A stretch of DNA of 64,000 bases from JAFGGG01 sp964638895 (GCA_964638895.1 CAZWYY010000008.1:14967-78966); one strand, 5' to 3'. Positions 19,323 through 28,048 are shown, counted from the stretch's first letter. Translations and numbers: made by a program. The notes: generated by a model not told the origin, from the letters alone.

Positions 19323-20492
19323 ATGTTGAATTTCGCTGATCTTCCTATTATAGTAGGACACGGGGATATTCGGATTAAAAAAATCATAGGTCTTGTAATC
19401 ATGTTAGGTTCGGTTGCGCTTGCGGTATCCGGCCAGGTTTCTATCAGTGGAAAGCTGCTGTACGGGTGGAGCCTGGGCGGTGACGGGAATGATCTGATGC
19501 AGAATCACCGTATTGACGATTCGGCATTGCTTCTCACCCTTACACCGTATGAGTTTGTTCAGGTTCACATTGGGGTGGCGGCTCCGCATGACGCGGTTGT
19601 ATCCGGGATAAGTGAAATGGCGGTTGAGGAGCTTATCGGCCTCTCCCAGGCAAATATAAGTATGGATCTTCTTAACGGCCTGGGGTTGTATAGCATCCCG
19701 CTCGGCGTCACCCTTACCGTGGGCCTGGTTGACAAAGAGGATGTTGATCCGGCCAAGATATCCATGCATGAACTTGAGGATGTGTCACAAATGGAGCTGG
19801 CCGACTGGGCCGTATGCCTTGACATAGACAGCGGACTCCTGGGATTCAGGGCTGCGATTGCCACGTCACATCTTGAGAAACCCTGGCCTCATACTCTGAT
19901 AAGCTTCTACGGCCATCCTGATCCTTTTGTCTTTGAGCTGGCCTTTGAGGCATTTGATAACGGTGAAACCGCGAGCGCCCATGCCGGGGCCAGCCTGGGA
20001 TTGGATCTTTACCTGAATCAGACCCTCTCGCTTGCCGTGGGATTGGATACGGATATGGGGTTTATCCCCAGATATTCCGAGCTGTTCAGTTGGGGCGCGG
20101 CCGCGGCCCTTGATTATAACACCGGCGGCCTGCGTGCCGCGGCCTCGCTTGCCCTGCAGGGCAGATGGGGTATTGCGGAGAACACCGAGATTACCGGCGA
20201 GGTTATAAGGGGATGCTCGGCCGCCGTCCAGCTGTGGCCCCTGGAGGTAATGGGAATGGGCGCGGCCGCGGTATGGGGCCTTACCGGTAACGCGCCCTGG
20301 TATCCCCTTAATACGGAGTTCGCTTTACTTTTTCAGCTGGGTCCGGTCAAGATGGCCTTAGGATACCTGCTGGCGCCGGAGCCGGCGGCCGACGAGGATT
20401 TGGCCGATGTGCTAGTCTGGGCCACGCGGCTGACAGACTCAGCGGGCAGGCACTTAAGCGGGATGTTTTTTACCGTAAGCACTGAATTCTAA
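19323..20492 (+). CDS. Predicted outer-membrane beta-barrel protein
   Basis: From ATG 19323 this is 389 residues, but the start is uncertain. The export signal is KKIIGLVIMLGSVALAVSG, followed by QVSISGKLLYGW. A promoter at 19326-19354 would place transcription start near 19361, leaving ATT 19368, ATT 19374 or ATG 19401 as possible starts; ATG 19401 would cut away the basic part of the signal. The mature protein alternates hydrophobic and polar residues with many Gly/aromatic turns and ends in FFTVSTEF, a C-terminal Phe typical of outer-membrane barrels. It has no recognised family; a porin-like or structural role is possible. Confidence 0.6.
   Translation: MLNFADLPIIVGHGDIRIKKIIGLVIMLGSVALAVSGQVSISGKLLYGWSLGGDGNDLMQNHRIDDSALLLTLTPYEFVQVHIGVAAPHDAVVSGISEMAVEELIGLSQANISMDLLNGLGLYSIPLGVTLTVGLVDKEDVDPAKISMHELEDVSQMELADWAVCLDIDSGLLGFRAAIATSHLEKPWPHTLISFYGHPDPFVFELAFEAFDNGETASAHAGASLGLDLYLNQTLSLAVGLDTDMGFIPRYSELFSWGAAAALDYNTGGLRAAASLALQGRWGIAENTEITGEVIRGCSAAVQLWPLEVMGMGAAAVWGLTGNAPWYPLNTEFALLFQLGPVKMALGYLLAPEPAADEDLADVLVWATRLTDSAGRHLSGMFFTVSTEF
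19326..19354 (+). promoter_or_regulatory. Plus-strand promoter of the divergent pair
   Basis: TTGAAT (19326-19331), a 17-nt spacer and TATAGT (19349-19354). The predicted start near 19361 falls downstream of the first in-frame ATG (19323) of the barrel gene. Confidence 0.5.
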
Positions 20493-20551
20493 TCTACCTG
20501 CATTCACAATTCTAAATTGCCATAAAAGGAACAGAGCTAATAATAGCCGGC

Positions 20552-20580
20552 TTGTTTTTTTAGCGGTTATTCACTATGTT
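20552..20580 (+). promoter_or_regulatory. Possible promoter for the NUDIX-recQ pair
   Basis: TTGTTT (20552-20557), a 17-nt spacer and TATGTT (20575-20580). The -35 box is weak. It would start transcription near 20587, so ATG 20589 rather than 20583 would be the start codon. Confidence 0.35.
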
Positions 20581-20582
20581 AT

Positions 20583-21092
20583 ATGGCGATGAACGATGAA
20601 TACCTTCCATTGGTGGATGCTGCGGGCAGGCCCGTGGGCGGGGCGCTGCGCAGTCAATGCCACGGCAATCCCTCCCTGATCCACCCGGTTGTGCATCTGC
20701 ATGTGTGTAATTCCGCGCATAAACTTTTTTTGCAAAAGCGTGCCGACCAAAAGGACCTTTTCCCCGGTTTTTGGGACACGGCGGTGGGCGGTCACGTGGG
20801 CTTTAGTGAGGAGATTAAGGACGCACTGCAAAGGGAAGCGCGGGAAGAGCTGGGTATTGACGCCGGGGCCGCGAAATTCCTCTATTCATATGTCATGCGC
20901 AACAAGTTTGAAAGCGAGTTCGTATACACCTACCTGCTTTCCTGGAATACAAAGCTCCGTATAAACAGGGAAGAAATATCCGAGGGAAAATTCTTTACCA
21001 AGACCGAAATTACGAAAAAACTGGGCACGGGTTTTTTTACACCGAATTTTGAGCAGGAATGGTCCATGCTGCGCAGTTCCGGGGCCTTTTAA
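20583..21092 (+). CDS. NUDIX hydrolase, YfcD / IPP-isomerase-like
   Basis: This ~169-residue protein holds a complete NUDIX box (GX5EX7REUXEEXGU), read as GHVGFSE then REAREELGI, in the middle of the chain. The N-terminal layout (MNDEYLPLVDAAGRPVGG) and HLHVCNSAHKLFLQKR resemble the YfcD subgroup related to isopentenyl-diphosphate isomerase. It would hydrolyse a nucleoside-diphosphate-linked substrate with Mg2+; the substrate is unknown. ATG 20589 is an alternative start that fits a leaderless transcript. Its stop overlaps the next start (TAATG), coupling it to the helicase gene. Confidence 0.85.
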   Translation: MAMNDEYLPLVDAAGRPVGGALRSQCHGNPSLIHPVVHLHVCNSAHKLFLQKRADQKDLFPGFWDTAVGGHVGFSEEIKDALQREAREELGIDAGAAKFLYSYVMRNKFESEFVYTYLLSWNTKLRINREEISEGKFFTKTEITKKLGTGFFTPNFEQEWSMLRSSGAF

Positions 21093-22582
21093 TGGGCACA
21101 CCCCCGGAAGTACGGTTCACCTTTGCCAAGACCGAACATGATCCCGTGGAGACCGCGGCCAGGACACGGTTCGGGTTTGATTACCTGTATCCGTACCAGC
21201 GCCTGGTGATCGCCAACACCCTTGAGGGCACGGACCAGATTGTGATTCTGCCCACCGGGGGCGGGAAATCACTGTGTTTTCAGGTGGCCTCCTGTTTTCT
21301 TGAGGGATGTACCGTGGTTGTGGTCCCCCTGCTTTCCCTGCTCCACGATCATGTCCGCAGGCTTAAGGAGGCGGGGCATACCGCCGGTATTCTGAAGGGA
21401 GGGCAGTCACAAGCCGAGCGCGACCGCCTGTTCCGCGACGCGGCGGCCGCCGGGGTCAGGATTATCTTCGCCACCCCGGAAGTACTGCTGGTGAAGAGCG
21501 TACGCTCCCGCCTCGGGCGGCTGGCGCCCTCCCATCTGGTGTTCGACGAGGCGCACTGCATAAGCGAGTGGGGGAAGAGTTTCCGTCCGGCCTACCTGGA
21601 GATGGGCGCGCTTGTGCGGGAGCTGGGCGGAACCGTTGTCACCGCCTTTACGGCCACCGCCTCCGAACCGGTATGCCGAAAACTTAAGGAGATTTTGTTT
21701 TCCACACGGCTGCCGCGGGTGGTGACGGATGTTCCCGACCGGCCCAACATATTTTATAAGGCCTTACCCACACTCTCCAAAGCACGTACGCTTACCGGTC
21801 TCTGTTTACGGGAAAAAGAACCGCTCCTTGTTTTTTCCCGCAGCAGAACCGGTGCGGAACAGTACGCCAGGCTGTTGCGGCGAAGGCTCGGACGCTCCGA
21901 TGTCTATTTTTATCACGCGGGTTTGACAGGGGAGGAACGAAAAAAGATAGAGGGTTGGTTTCTGACCGCCGGGCGCGGTATACTCACCGCCACCTCGGCC
22001 TACGGCATGGGTGTGGACAAGCCGGATATCAGAACCGTGATCCACGCCGATGTGCCCCCGTCCGTGGAAGCCTACCTCCAGGAGTCCGGGAGGGCGGGAC
22101 GCGACGGAAAGCCAAGCCGGGCGTTGGCGCTTGTTTCCGCGGATGATATCGCCTTTGGGCATGCCATGGAGCGCGGGCACCGGACCCTGCGTTTCAGGCG
22201 TTTGCTTACGGCCCTGGGCCCCGTATCGGGCTGCAGAAGGGAGATGCTGCTCGCCCTGCTGGGCCATACAATCGAACTCTGCTCCGGATGCGATTTTTGT
22301 CTGGGGGATATAACGCGTGAGCCGCCCTTGGAAAAAAGGCTTATGACTTTTTTCAAACACTGGAACCGGCGCCTGACCCTGCGCCGGGCCGTGGATGTGT
22401 TAAAAGGAACCGAATCATGGGAGTTGCCGCGGCAGGGGTATATCCGGCGCAGCGGTTTCGGTATGCTGGCGGATTGGGAGGAAGATGACATCCGGGAGGC
22501 CCTGCGGCTGTTATGCCTGGCGGGAAAGCTGCGTATCCCGGAACGCGGCCCCTTTAAAAGACTGATACATTACCGCCGGTAG
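21092..22582 (+). CDS. recQ: RecQ-family ATP-dependent DNA helicase, short form
   Basis: From ATG 21092, overlapping the NUDIX stop as TAATG, this is 496 residues. Helicase motifs are in order: motif I LPTGGGKSLCFQ (about residues 52-63), motif II VFDEAHCISEWG (about 149-160), motif III TAFTATAS and motif VI QESGRAGRDGK. A Cys cluster CSGCDFC near residue 405 marks the zinc-binding subdomain. The protein ends about 80 residues later, shorter than E. coli RecQ (609), with no room for an HRDC domain and at most a reduced winged helix. RecQ enzymes unwind DNA 3' to 5' during repair. An upstream GTG (21059) is possible but has no better ribosome site. Confidence 0.88.
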   Translation: MGTPPEVRFTFAKTEHDPVETAARTRFGFDYLYPYQRLVIANTLEGTDQIVILPTGGGKSLCFQVASCFLEGCTVVVVPLLSLLHDHVRRLKEAGHTAGILKGGQSQAERDRLFRDAAAAGVRIIFATPEVLLVKSVRSRLGRLAPSHLVFDEAHCISEWGKSFRPAYLEMGALVRELGGTVVTAFTATASEPVCRKLKEILFSTRLPRVVTDVPDRPNIFYKALPTLSKARTLTGLCLREKEPLLVFSRSRTGAEQYARLLRRRLGRSDVYFYHAGLTGEERKKIEGWFLTAGRGILTATSAYGMGVDKPDIRTVIHADVPPSVEAYLQESGRAGRDGKPSRALALVSADDIAFGHAMERGHRTLRFRRLLTALGPVSGCRREMLLALLGHTIELCSGCDFCLGDITREPPLEKRLMTFFKHWNRRLTLRRAVDVLKGTESWELPRQGYIRRSGFGMLADWEEDDIREALRLLCLAGKLRIPERGPFKRLIHYRR

Positions 22583-22691
22583 TGAAGGACCGGGTTTGAA
22601 ATGAGACAATTGCCGATCTAGGACCTCATGTATAGAAATTTTGGACGGGGTGTGATAAAGTTACAAGAGGGGCTATAGAGGAAGGAAACGT

Positions 22692-23963
22692 ATGAAAACG
22701 AGTGAAAAGATTATAATTATCATGGGGGTGTTGACCGTACTGGGGCTTGCGGCCCTTATTACCGTTTTTTTGGTCAAGGTCTCGCCGGCTGAAAACGCCA
22801 GAGTATCGCTTTCCGCCTTAAAGGCGCCGTCGTCCGACCAGGCCCTGATCACCTTTCTTTCGGGGCGTGTGTATGTATACAGGGGCGAGGAATGGAAGTC
22901 CGCTGGTATCGGTGATTTCTTGGAAGCGGACGATTACGTGCGGGTGTTTGCTGACGCTTACTGTGAAATTCAGTTCGGCGACGGTTCGGTTGTCGCTGTT
23001 CAGGAGAATACGCTGATTAAAATGAGCCAGGTGTTTCACGGAGACCAGGGTCTGGATATAGAGCTTGATCTGAAACTTGGTACGGTGCTGTGCAGTGTGC
23101 AAAAACTGGTCGGCAATTCCAAGTTCACGGTTACATCCCCTACCATGGCTTTTGGGGTGCGCGGTACCAAGTTTTTTGTCCAGAAGAAACAGGGTACCAC
23201 CCTCGTGGCCGTGGAGGAGGGAAAGGTGGCGGTTCTCTCCCCGAACACGGGCGCAGAGAGGCTCTTGGTGGGGAACAAGCAGGAGGTTGAGATAAACGAT
23301 ACCGACGGTTCCCTGGGAAAGTTAAAGGACCTGTCGGCTTTAAGCGAAAGCCAGCTTGAGTTGATTAATAAGCTCAAGTTATTGCCTTTAAAAGAGAAGT
23401 ACATCATCGAGCTTGTAAAAATGGCCGTGGTAGCCGATCCGTTGGACGCCGAGATCTTTCTTGACGGGGAGAGGGTAGGGTACGGCGTCTACGCGGGCCT
23501 GTTTCCGGTGGGAACCGAGCTTGGTTTTACGATCAAACATACTGGCTATTTAGAAAAGAGTTTTAAGGTGACCGCGGAAAAGGGTGGGGACAGCGAGTAT
23601 CGCGTCAAGCTGGAACTGGCCAAACCCATGGCCGGGCTTGATGGAGAGAAAATTTCCGTAGACCTTAGGGCCTTGGCCGAAGAATTAAAGGGTAATATTG
23701 AGCTGCTGCAGAACAAACTTCAAATAACGGAGGCTGAAAAGGAACGGTTCAGAAGTAAAATGCAGGAACTGAATGACGATTTGAAAAAACTGGCCCAGAA
23801 GGATTCGCAACTCGAAATCCAGGTAAAGCAACTGCGCGACGAAAAAAACAAGCTTGAACAGGATTTAAAGGTCATCAATGAGGAGATGAAGGCCCTGCAG
23901 ACCGAGTTGGACCAAAAAAACGAACTGCTGCGCTCCATTCATGAACAGTCCGGCAATCCGTAA
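22692..23963 (+). CDS. Membrane-anchored FecR-domain protein with PEGA-like and coiled-coil regions
   Basis: This 423-residue protein has an N-terminal span (about residues 8-30). A FecR domain covers about residues 50-190, with the typical GVRGTKFFV block. A PEGA-like beta module (ADPLDAEIFLDGERVGYG, about 238-300) follows, and the last ~110 residues are a long coiled coil. The anchored orientation puts everything after residue 30 in the periplasm. Classical FecR partners an ECF sigma factor, but none is encoded nearby, so a structural or sugar/peptidoglycan-linked role is as likely as signalling. The start is set by GAGGAAGGAA five bases upstream. Confidence 0.8.
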   Translation: MKTSEKIIIIMGVLTVLGLAALITVFLVKVSPAENARVSLSALKAPSSDQALITFLSGRVYVYRGEEWKSAGIGDFLEADDYVRVFADAYCEIQFGDGSVVAVQENTLIKMSQVFHGDQGLDIELDLKLGTVLCSVQKLVGNSKFTVTSPTMAFGVRGTKFFVQKKQGTTLVAVEEGKVAVLSPNTGAERLLVGNKQEVEINDTDGSLGKLKDLSALSESQLELINKLKLLPLKEKYIIELVKMAVVADPLDAEIFLDGERVGYGVYAGLFPVGTELGFTIKHTGYLEKSFKVTAEKGGDSEYRVKLELAKPMAGLDGEKISVDLRALAEELKGNIELLQNKLQITEAEKERFRSKMQELNDDLKKLAQKDSQLEIQVKQLRDEKNKLEQDLKVINEEMKALQTELDQKNELLRSIHEQSGNP

Positions 23964-23981
23964 GAGCACCGGCAATTACTG

Positions 23982-24011
23982 TTGACACGCCCTTACAGTT
24001 TATCATAGTAT
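23982..24011 (+). promoter_or_regulatory. alaS promoter, near-leaderless
   Basis: TTGACA (23982-23987), an 18-nt spacer and TAGTAT (24006-24011). Nine bases separate the -10 box from ATG 24021, so the transcript would start within about 3 nt of the start codon, and no Shine-Dalgarno sequence is present. Confidence 0.65.
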
Positions 24012-24020
24012 GCAAAAACC

Positions 24021-25814
24021 ATGACCGGCAGGGAACTTAAAGAAAAGTATATAAATTTTTTCCTCTCCAAACAGCATGTGAGGATCTCCGGAAAGTCGCT
24101 GATTCCGGAGAACGATCCCACAGTGCTTTTTACCACCGCGGGCATGCATCCGCTTGTGCCCTATATCCTCGGTGAGCCGCATCCGGCGGGCAGGCGGCTG
24201 GTAAACTACCAGAAATGCATTCGCACCGGGGATATCGACGAGGTGGGAGACCTGGGTCACCTTACCTTTTTCGAGATGCTCGGCAACTGGTCGTTGGGCG
24301 ACTATTTCAAGCGGGAGGCGATTGAGTACAGCTTTGAGTTTCTCACCGGCGGGGAGTGGCTGGGGTTTCCCGCCGGGAGACTTTCGGTTACCGTGTTTGC
24401 CGGGGACGAGCTTGTGCCTCCCGACGAAGAGTCGGCGGAGATCTGGCGCTCCCTGGGCATACCCTCCGAGCGTATATTTTTTTTACCCCGCGAGGACAAC
24501 TGGTGGGGGCCCGCGGGCATGACCGGGCCCTGCGGACCGGATACCGAGATGTTCATCGACACCGGAAAGCCGGCCTGTTCGCCGGAGTGCAGACCGGGCT
24601 GCGGCTGCGGAAAATATTTCGAAATCTGGAATGATGTATTCATGCAGTACAATAAAAAGGCAGACGGAACCTATGAGCTTATGCAGCGCAAAACCGTTGA
24701 TACGGGCATGGGCGTGGAGCGCACCGTCGCCATGCTGCAACAGAAAAAGAGCGTGTATGAAACCGAGCTGTTTTCCCCCATCATAGGGGTATTGGAAGAA
24801 GCGCGCGGCAAACCCTACGGCGCGGATGAGCAGGCGGACCGCTCCCTGCGCATAATCGCCGATCATATCCGTGCGGCCACGTTCATCCTGGGGGATGAGA
24901 ACGGGGTGACACCCTCGAACCTGGGGCAGGGGTATATCCTGCGGCGTCTGCTGCGCCGCTCGATCCGGCATGGGCGCAAACTCGGGCTTGAGGGCGGGTA
25001 TCTGCATAACGCCGCCGAGCAGGTTACCGGCATGTTCGCCGATCAGTATCCCGAGCTGGCCCGTAATTCCAAAACCATTCTGGAAGAAATAGACCAGGAG
25101 GAGGAGCGCTTTCTGCAGACGCTCTCCAAGGGAGAGCATGAGTTCGAAAAACTCCTGCCCAACCTGCTTAAAAACCCGGACAAGGTGATCCCCGGCCGGG
25201 TTGCCTTTAGGTTGTATGACACCTACGGCTTTCCCCTGGAGATAACCGAGGAGCTGGCCTTTGAACACGGTCTTACCGTTGACCGTGAGGCATTCGGTAA
25301 TGCGTTTGTAAAACACCAGGAGCTTTCCAAACAGGGTGCGGACAAGACCTTCAAGGGGGGGCTGGCCGACCATACGGAAATGACAAAGAAACTGCACACA
25401 GCCACGCACCTGTTGCATCGTGCCCTGCGCATGGTGCTGGGGGATCATGTTAAACAAAAGGGCAGTAATATCACCAGTGAACGGCTGCGCTTCGATTTTT
25501 CACACCCTGAAAAAATGACCGACGAACAGCTGCGGCGCGTTGAAGAAATCGTTAACGAGCAGATTGCCAAGGACCTTCCTGTTACCATGGAAATTATGAC
25601 GCTGGACCAGGCCCTGGCCGCCGGCGCCATGGCCCTGTTCGGTGAGAAATATGAAAAAAACGTAAAGGTCTACTCGGTGGGTGATTTCTCCAAAGAGGTC
25701 TGCGGCGGGCCGCACGTGGAAAGAACCGGTGGTATGGGAAGGTTTAAAATAACCAAGGAACAGTCCTCCTCGGCGGGAGTACGGCGTATCAGGGCGGTAC
25801 TGCTTAATCCTTGA
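24021..25814 (+). CDS. alaS: Alanyl-tRNA synthetase, spirochaete short form
   Basis: This 597-residue enzyme charges tRNA-Ala. The class II catalytic core is at the N-terminus (TAGMHPLVPYILGEPHP, FFEMLGNWSLGDYF), followed by the tRNA-recognition region. The editing domain has its zinc ligands in HTATHLLH (about residue 458) and CGGPHVERTG (about 560). The chain stops right after the editing domain; the C-terminal C-Ala domain found in ~875-residue bacterial enzymes is absent. Truncated AlaRS of about 600 residues is known in Borrelia and Treponema, so this is a lineage trait rather than a broken gene. The last 11 bp overlap the 3' end of the converging TPR gene. Confidence 0.95.
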   Translation: MTGRELKEKYINFFLSKQHVRISGKSLIPENDPTVLFTTAGMHPLVPYILGEPHPAGRRLVNYQKCIRTGDIDEVGDLGHLTFFEMLGNWSLGDYFKREAIEYSFEFLTGGEWLGFPAGRLSVTVFAGDELVPPDEESAEIWRSLGIPSERIFFLPREDNWWGPAGMTGPCGPDTEMFIDTGKPACSPECRPGCGCGKYFEIWNDVFMQYNKKADGTYELMQRKTVDTGMGVERTVAMLQQKKSVYETELFSPIIGVLEEARGKPYGADEQADRSLRIIADHIRAATFILGDENGVTPSNLGQGYILRRLLRRSIRHGRKLGLEGGYLHNAAEQVTGMFADQYPELARNSKTILEEIDQEEERFLQTLSKGEHEFEKLLPNLLKNPDKVIPGRVAFRLYDTYGFPLEITEELAFEHGLTVDREAFGNAFVKHQELSKQGADKTFKGGLADHTEMTKKLHTATHLLHRALRMVLGDHVKQKGSNITSERLRFDFSHPEKMTDEQLRRVEEIVNEQIAKDLPVTMEIMTLDQALAAGAMALFGEKYEKNVKVYSVGDFSKEVCGGPHVERTGGMGRFKITKEQSSSAGVRRIRAVLLNP

Positions 25815-26946
25815 GTTTATCGAGCATTTCCGTAATACGGGTATTACGCTGCCCAGTCCGCATAAAGCGCGTCAGGATTTCCATGGCCTTCTCTTTGTTT
25901 CCCAGTTCCAGGTAGCATTCGGCGATTTCGGTATAAAGCCTTGGGTTCTTGGATTCATTTACTAAAAGCCCGGTCAATGATTCCAGCGCTTCTAGGAAAT
26001 TTCCTTTTTGTTTGTTGATGAGCGCCAGTCCCAAAACCGCGTAGGTGTCGAACTCGATGTTGAGTGCCCGCTTGTAATATTCCTCGGCCTTTTCAAGCTG
26101 TTCCAGGTTTCTAAGCGCGTCCCCGGCCCTGGTAAGAATTACCTTGTTGTTGGGATCGGTTTCAAGAATCTTCAACCAGTACTCAAGTGATTTTTCATGG
26201 TTGTTAAGCCCCCGGTAGCAGTCGGCCATGCCGAACAGCGCGTAAAAGTTTCTTGGTTCGGATTTAAGGGCCTGGTCAAAATAATAAATTCCTTTTTCAA
26301 AGGTTTTAAGCTTGCGGTGGCAGTTTCCGATGGAGGTGAGTACGCGAATATCGATGTTGTCCCCGTGGATGAGCATTATCTTTTCCCAGTATTTTAAGGC
26401 GGATTCATACTCTTTAAAATCATAATGGAGATGACCCAGTCCGATCAGCGCGTACGCGTTATCGGCCTCCTTTCCCAGGACTCGAAGGTAGACCTCTTTT
26501 GATTTTTTGAAATTCTTCACCTTGCGGTACGCGTCGGCCACCCGGGTAAGCACGGTGATGTTGTTCTCGTCATGGACAAGGTATTTTTCCCAGATTTCAA
26601 TGGCTTTGGCGTATTCCTGGAGCGCCTTGTAGCAGTCGGCAAGCCCGAACAGCGCGTAATTATTACCTTCATGATATGCCAGACACTTCTTATAAAAATC
26701 GATTGCCCGTTTATAGTTGCCCTTTTTTCGTTCCACATCGCCGATTCCCACCAGCGCGTAGTTGTTCTCCGGTTCGTATTCCAGGATTTTAAAAAAGTTC
26801 TCCTCGGCCTCGGTGAGAAGCTCTTCCTTAAGATAGTTATACCCCTTTTTTGAAAGCTCTGAGATAAAATTAGTGATATCATCCTTGCCTGCATCATCGT
26901 CAGCAGTGTTGTGCACTTCATCGTTCGGTACTTCATGGTTTTCCAT
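25804..26946 (-). CDS. TPR-repeat protein, cytoplasmic
   Basis: This 380-residue protein is built of about nine tetratricopeptide repeats after an acidic 35-residue N-terminus. Repeats carry recurring NNYALxGxGD and ALFGLADCYK-like motifs at ~34-residue spacing. No signal peptide or membrane segment is seen. The role is presumably as a protein-interaction scaffold. AGAGGTGA precedes the start. It follows a smaller helical-repeat gene by five bases on the same strand, so the two form an operon. The 3' end overlaps alaS by 11 bp. Confidence 0.85.
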   Translation of the reverse strand: MENHEVPNDEVHNTADDDAGKDDITNFISELSKKGYNYLKEELLTEAEENFFKILEYEPENNYALVGIGDVERKKGNYKRAIDFYKKCLAYHEGNNYALFGLADCYKALQEYAKAIEIWEKYLVHDENNITVLTRVADAYRKVKNFKKSKEVYLRVLGKEADNAYALIGLGHLHYDFKEYESALKYWEKIMLIHGDNIDIRVLTSIGNCHRKLKTFEKGIYYFDQALKSEPRNFYALFGMADCYRGLNNHEKSLEYWLKILETDPNNKVILTRAGDALRNLEQLEKAEEYYKRALNIEFDTYAVLGLALINKQKGNFLEALESLTGLLVNESKNPRLYTEIAECYLELGNKEKAMEILTRFMRTGQRNTRITEMLDKLKD

Positions 26947-26951
26947 TTATG

Positions 26952-27284
26952 TCACCTCTCTTCTTTAATCCATTTTTTTACAATTGCAGCCATTTTTTCT
27001 ATCATTCTGTTTACCTGTTCCGGATACTTTGCCAGCCAGTACATTCTAAATGCTTCCAGCGGTTTTTTTTGCTTTAGGTAAAAATCGCCGAGCCTGGCAA
27101 GCCCATCCGCGTAATCGGCGGTAAGAAAAATCTTCTTTGCTATATCAAACTTACCCTGATTAAAATACTCGTTCCCCTTGCGGATTAAAGCAATTCTTCT
27201 TTGATCACCGAGTTCAACTTTTTGCCTGGTGAGCTTTAGAAATCCGTTCTTCGGTATTTTTTCCAATATTTCCTTATTTTTCAT
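26952..27284 (-). CDS. Small TPR-like helical protein
   Basis: This 110-residue basic protein has helical pairs that read like one or two degenerate TPR/Sel1 units (GNEYFNQGKFDIAKKIF, RLGDFYLKQKKPLEAFRMY). It has no signal peptide. It is the first gene of a two-gene operon with the larger TPR protein and has its own promoter (27312-27340). No Shine-Dalgarno sequence is visible before ATG 27284. The function is unknown. Confidence 0.75.
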   Translation of the reverse strand: MKNKEILEKIPKNGFLKLTRQKVELGDQRRIALIRKGNEYFNQGKFDIAKKIFLTADYADGLARLGDFYLKQKKPLEAFRMYWLAKYPEQVNRMIEKMAAIVKKWIKEER

Positions 27285-27311
27285 ATTACATATTTAATGT
27301 GCTCATAATAA

Positions 27312-27340
27312 ATAATAAATAAATCTCCCTCCTAAATCAA
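27312..27340 (-). promoter_or_regulatory. Promoter for the two-gene TPR operon
   Basis: Read on the minus strand: TTGATT (27340-27335), a 17-nt spacer and TATTAT (27317-27312), giving a leader of ~20 nt. Confidence 0.5.
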
Positions 27341-27371
27341 TCGCTTTTTGGAGATGAGCATGTGTGGACCT

Positions 27372-27962
27372 TTAGGATATTGACCCTTTTGTTGAAATGT
27401 CCGTTATTTTTTCATTATATGCGTACGCCTGACTCAGGGCCTTGCCCAATGCCTTGAACAGTGATTCCGCCATGTGATGGCTGTTCTTACCGGCCCTGGT
27501 CTGGGCATGAATGCTGATTTTGGCGCGGTTGGCCAATGCATAAAAAAACTCCCGCAGCAGAAGCAGATCAAAGCTGCCCACCACATTCTGGGGAAAGCGT
27601 ACGGAATAGACGCAGGTGGGTCGGCCGCAGACATCGATTGTCACCTCGGAAAGCGCCTCATCCATAGGGATTACCGCGTGTCCGAACCGCTTCACCGAAA
27701 CCGCGCCCGAGACCACGGCGGCAAGGACATCGCCCAACACCAGTCCCGTATCCTCGACAACATGGTGTGCGTCGACCTCCGTGTCTCCTGCGGCCTTGAT
27801 CAGCAGGCTGAAGTTGCCGTGAAAGGCCATGGCATGCAGGAGGTGATTCAGAAAAGGGACACCGGTGTCGATTTTGATATTTCCCGGGGTGTCGAAGTTC
27901 ACCTCAACATCAACATGGGTCTCCCTTGTTTTTCTTTCAAGTTTTATTTTTCTTTGTTTCAC
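27372..27962 (-). CDS. hisB: Imidazoleglycerol-phosphate dehydratase
   Basis: From GTG 27962 this is 196 residues, the usual length for monofunctional HisB. It removes water from imidazole glycerol phosphate in histidine synthesis. The two metal-binding histidine motifs are clear: DAHHVVEDTG near residue 65 and HHMAESLFKALG near residue 165. The longer frame to 28031 would add 23 residues unlike any HisB, and a TTGCGT-N17-TATAAT promoter lies inside that extension, so GTG 27962 is preferred; the leader would then be only a few bases. No other his gene is in the window. It diverges from uvrA. Confidence 0.93.
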   Translation of the reverse strand: MKQRKIKLERKTRETHVDVEVNFDTPGNIKIDTGVPFLNHLLHAMAFHGNFSLLIKAAGDTEVDAHHVVEDTGLVLGDVLAAVVSGAVSVKRFGHAVIPMDEALSEVTIDVCGRPTCVYSVRFPQNVVGSFDLLLLREFFYALANRAKISIHAQTRAGKNSHHMAESLFKALGKALSQAYAYNEKITDISTKGSIS

Positions 27963-27972
27963 ACCGGGTGGA

Positions 27973-28001
27973 ATTATACAGAAAAGACGGAACAAACGCA
28001 A
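27973..28001 (-). promoter_or_regulatory. hisB promoter, near-leaderless
   Basis: Read on the minus strand: TTGCGT (28001-27996), a 17-nt spacer and a perfect TATAAT (27978-27973). Ten bases separate the -10 box from GTG 27962. Confidence 0.6.
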
Positions 28002-28048
28002 GCTTTCAGGCAGCAATAAAATAATTTCCAAAAGAGGAATCCCTCCCC

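Noticed and set aside
24483..25457. Long open frame of 324 codons on the minus strand
   Set aside because: It lies wholly inside alaS, opposite strong synthetase and editing motifs; it has no ribosome site or recognisable domain and reflects codon bias.
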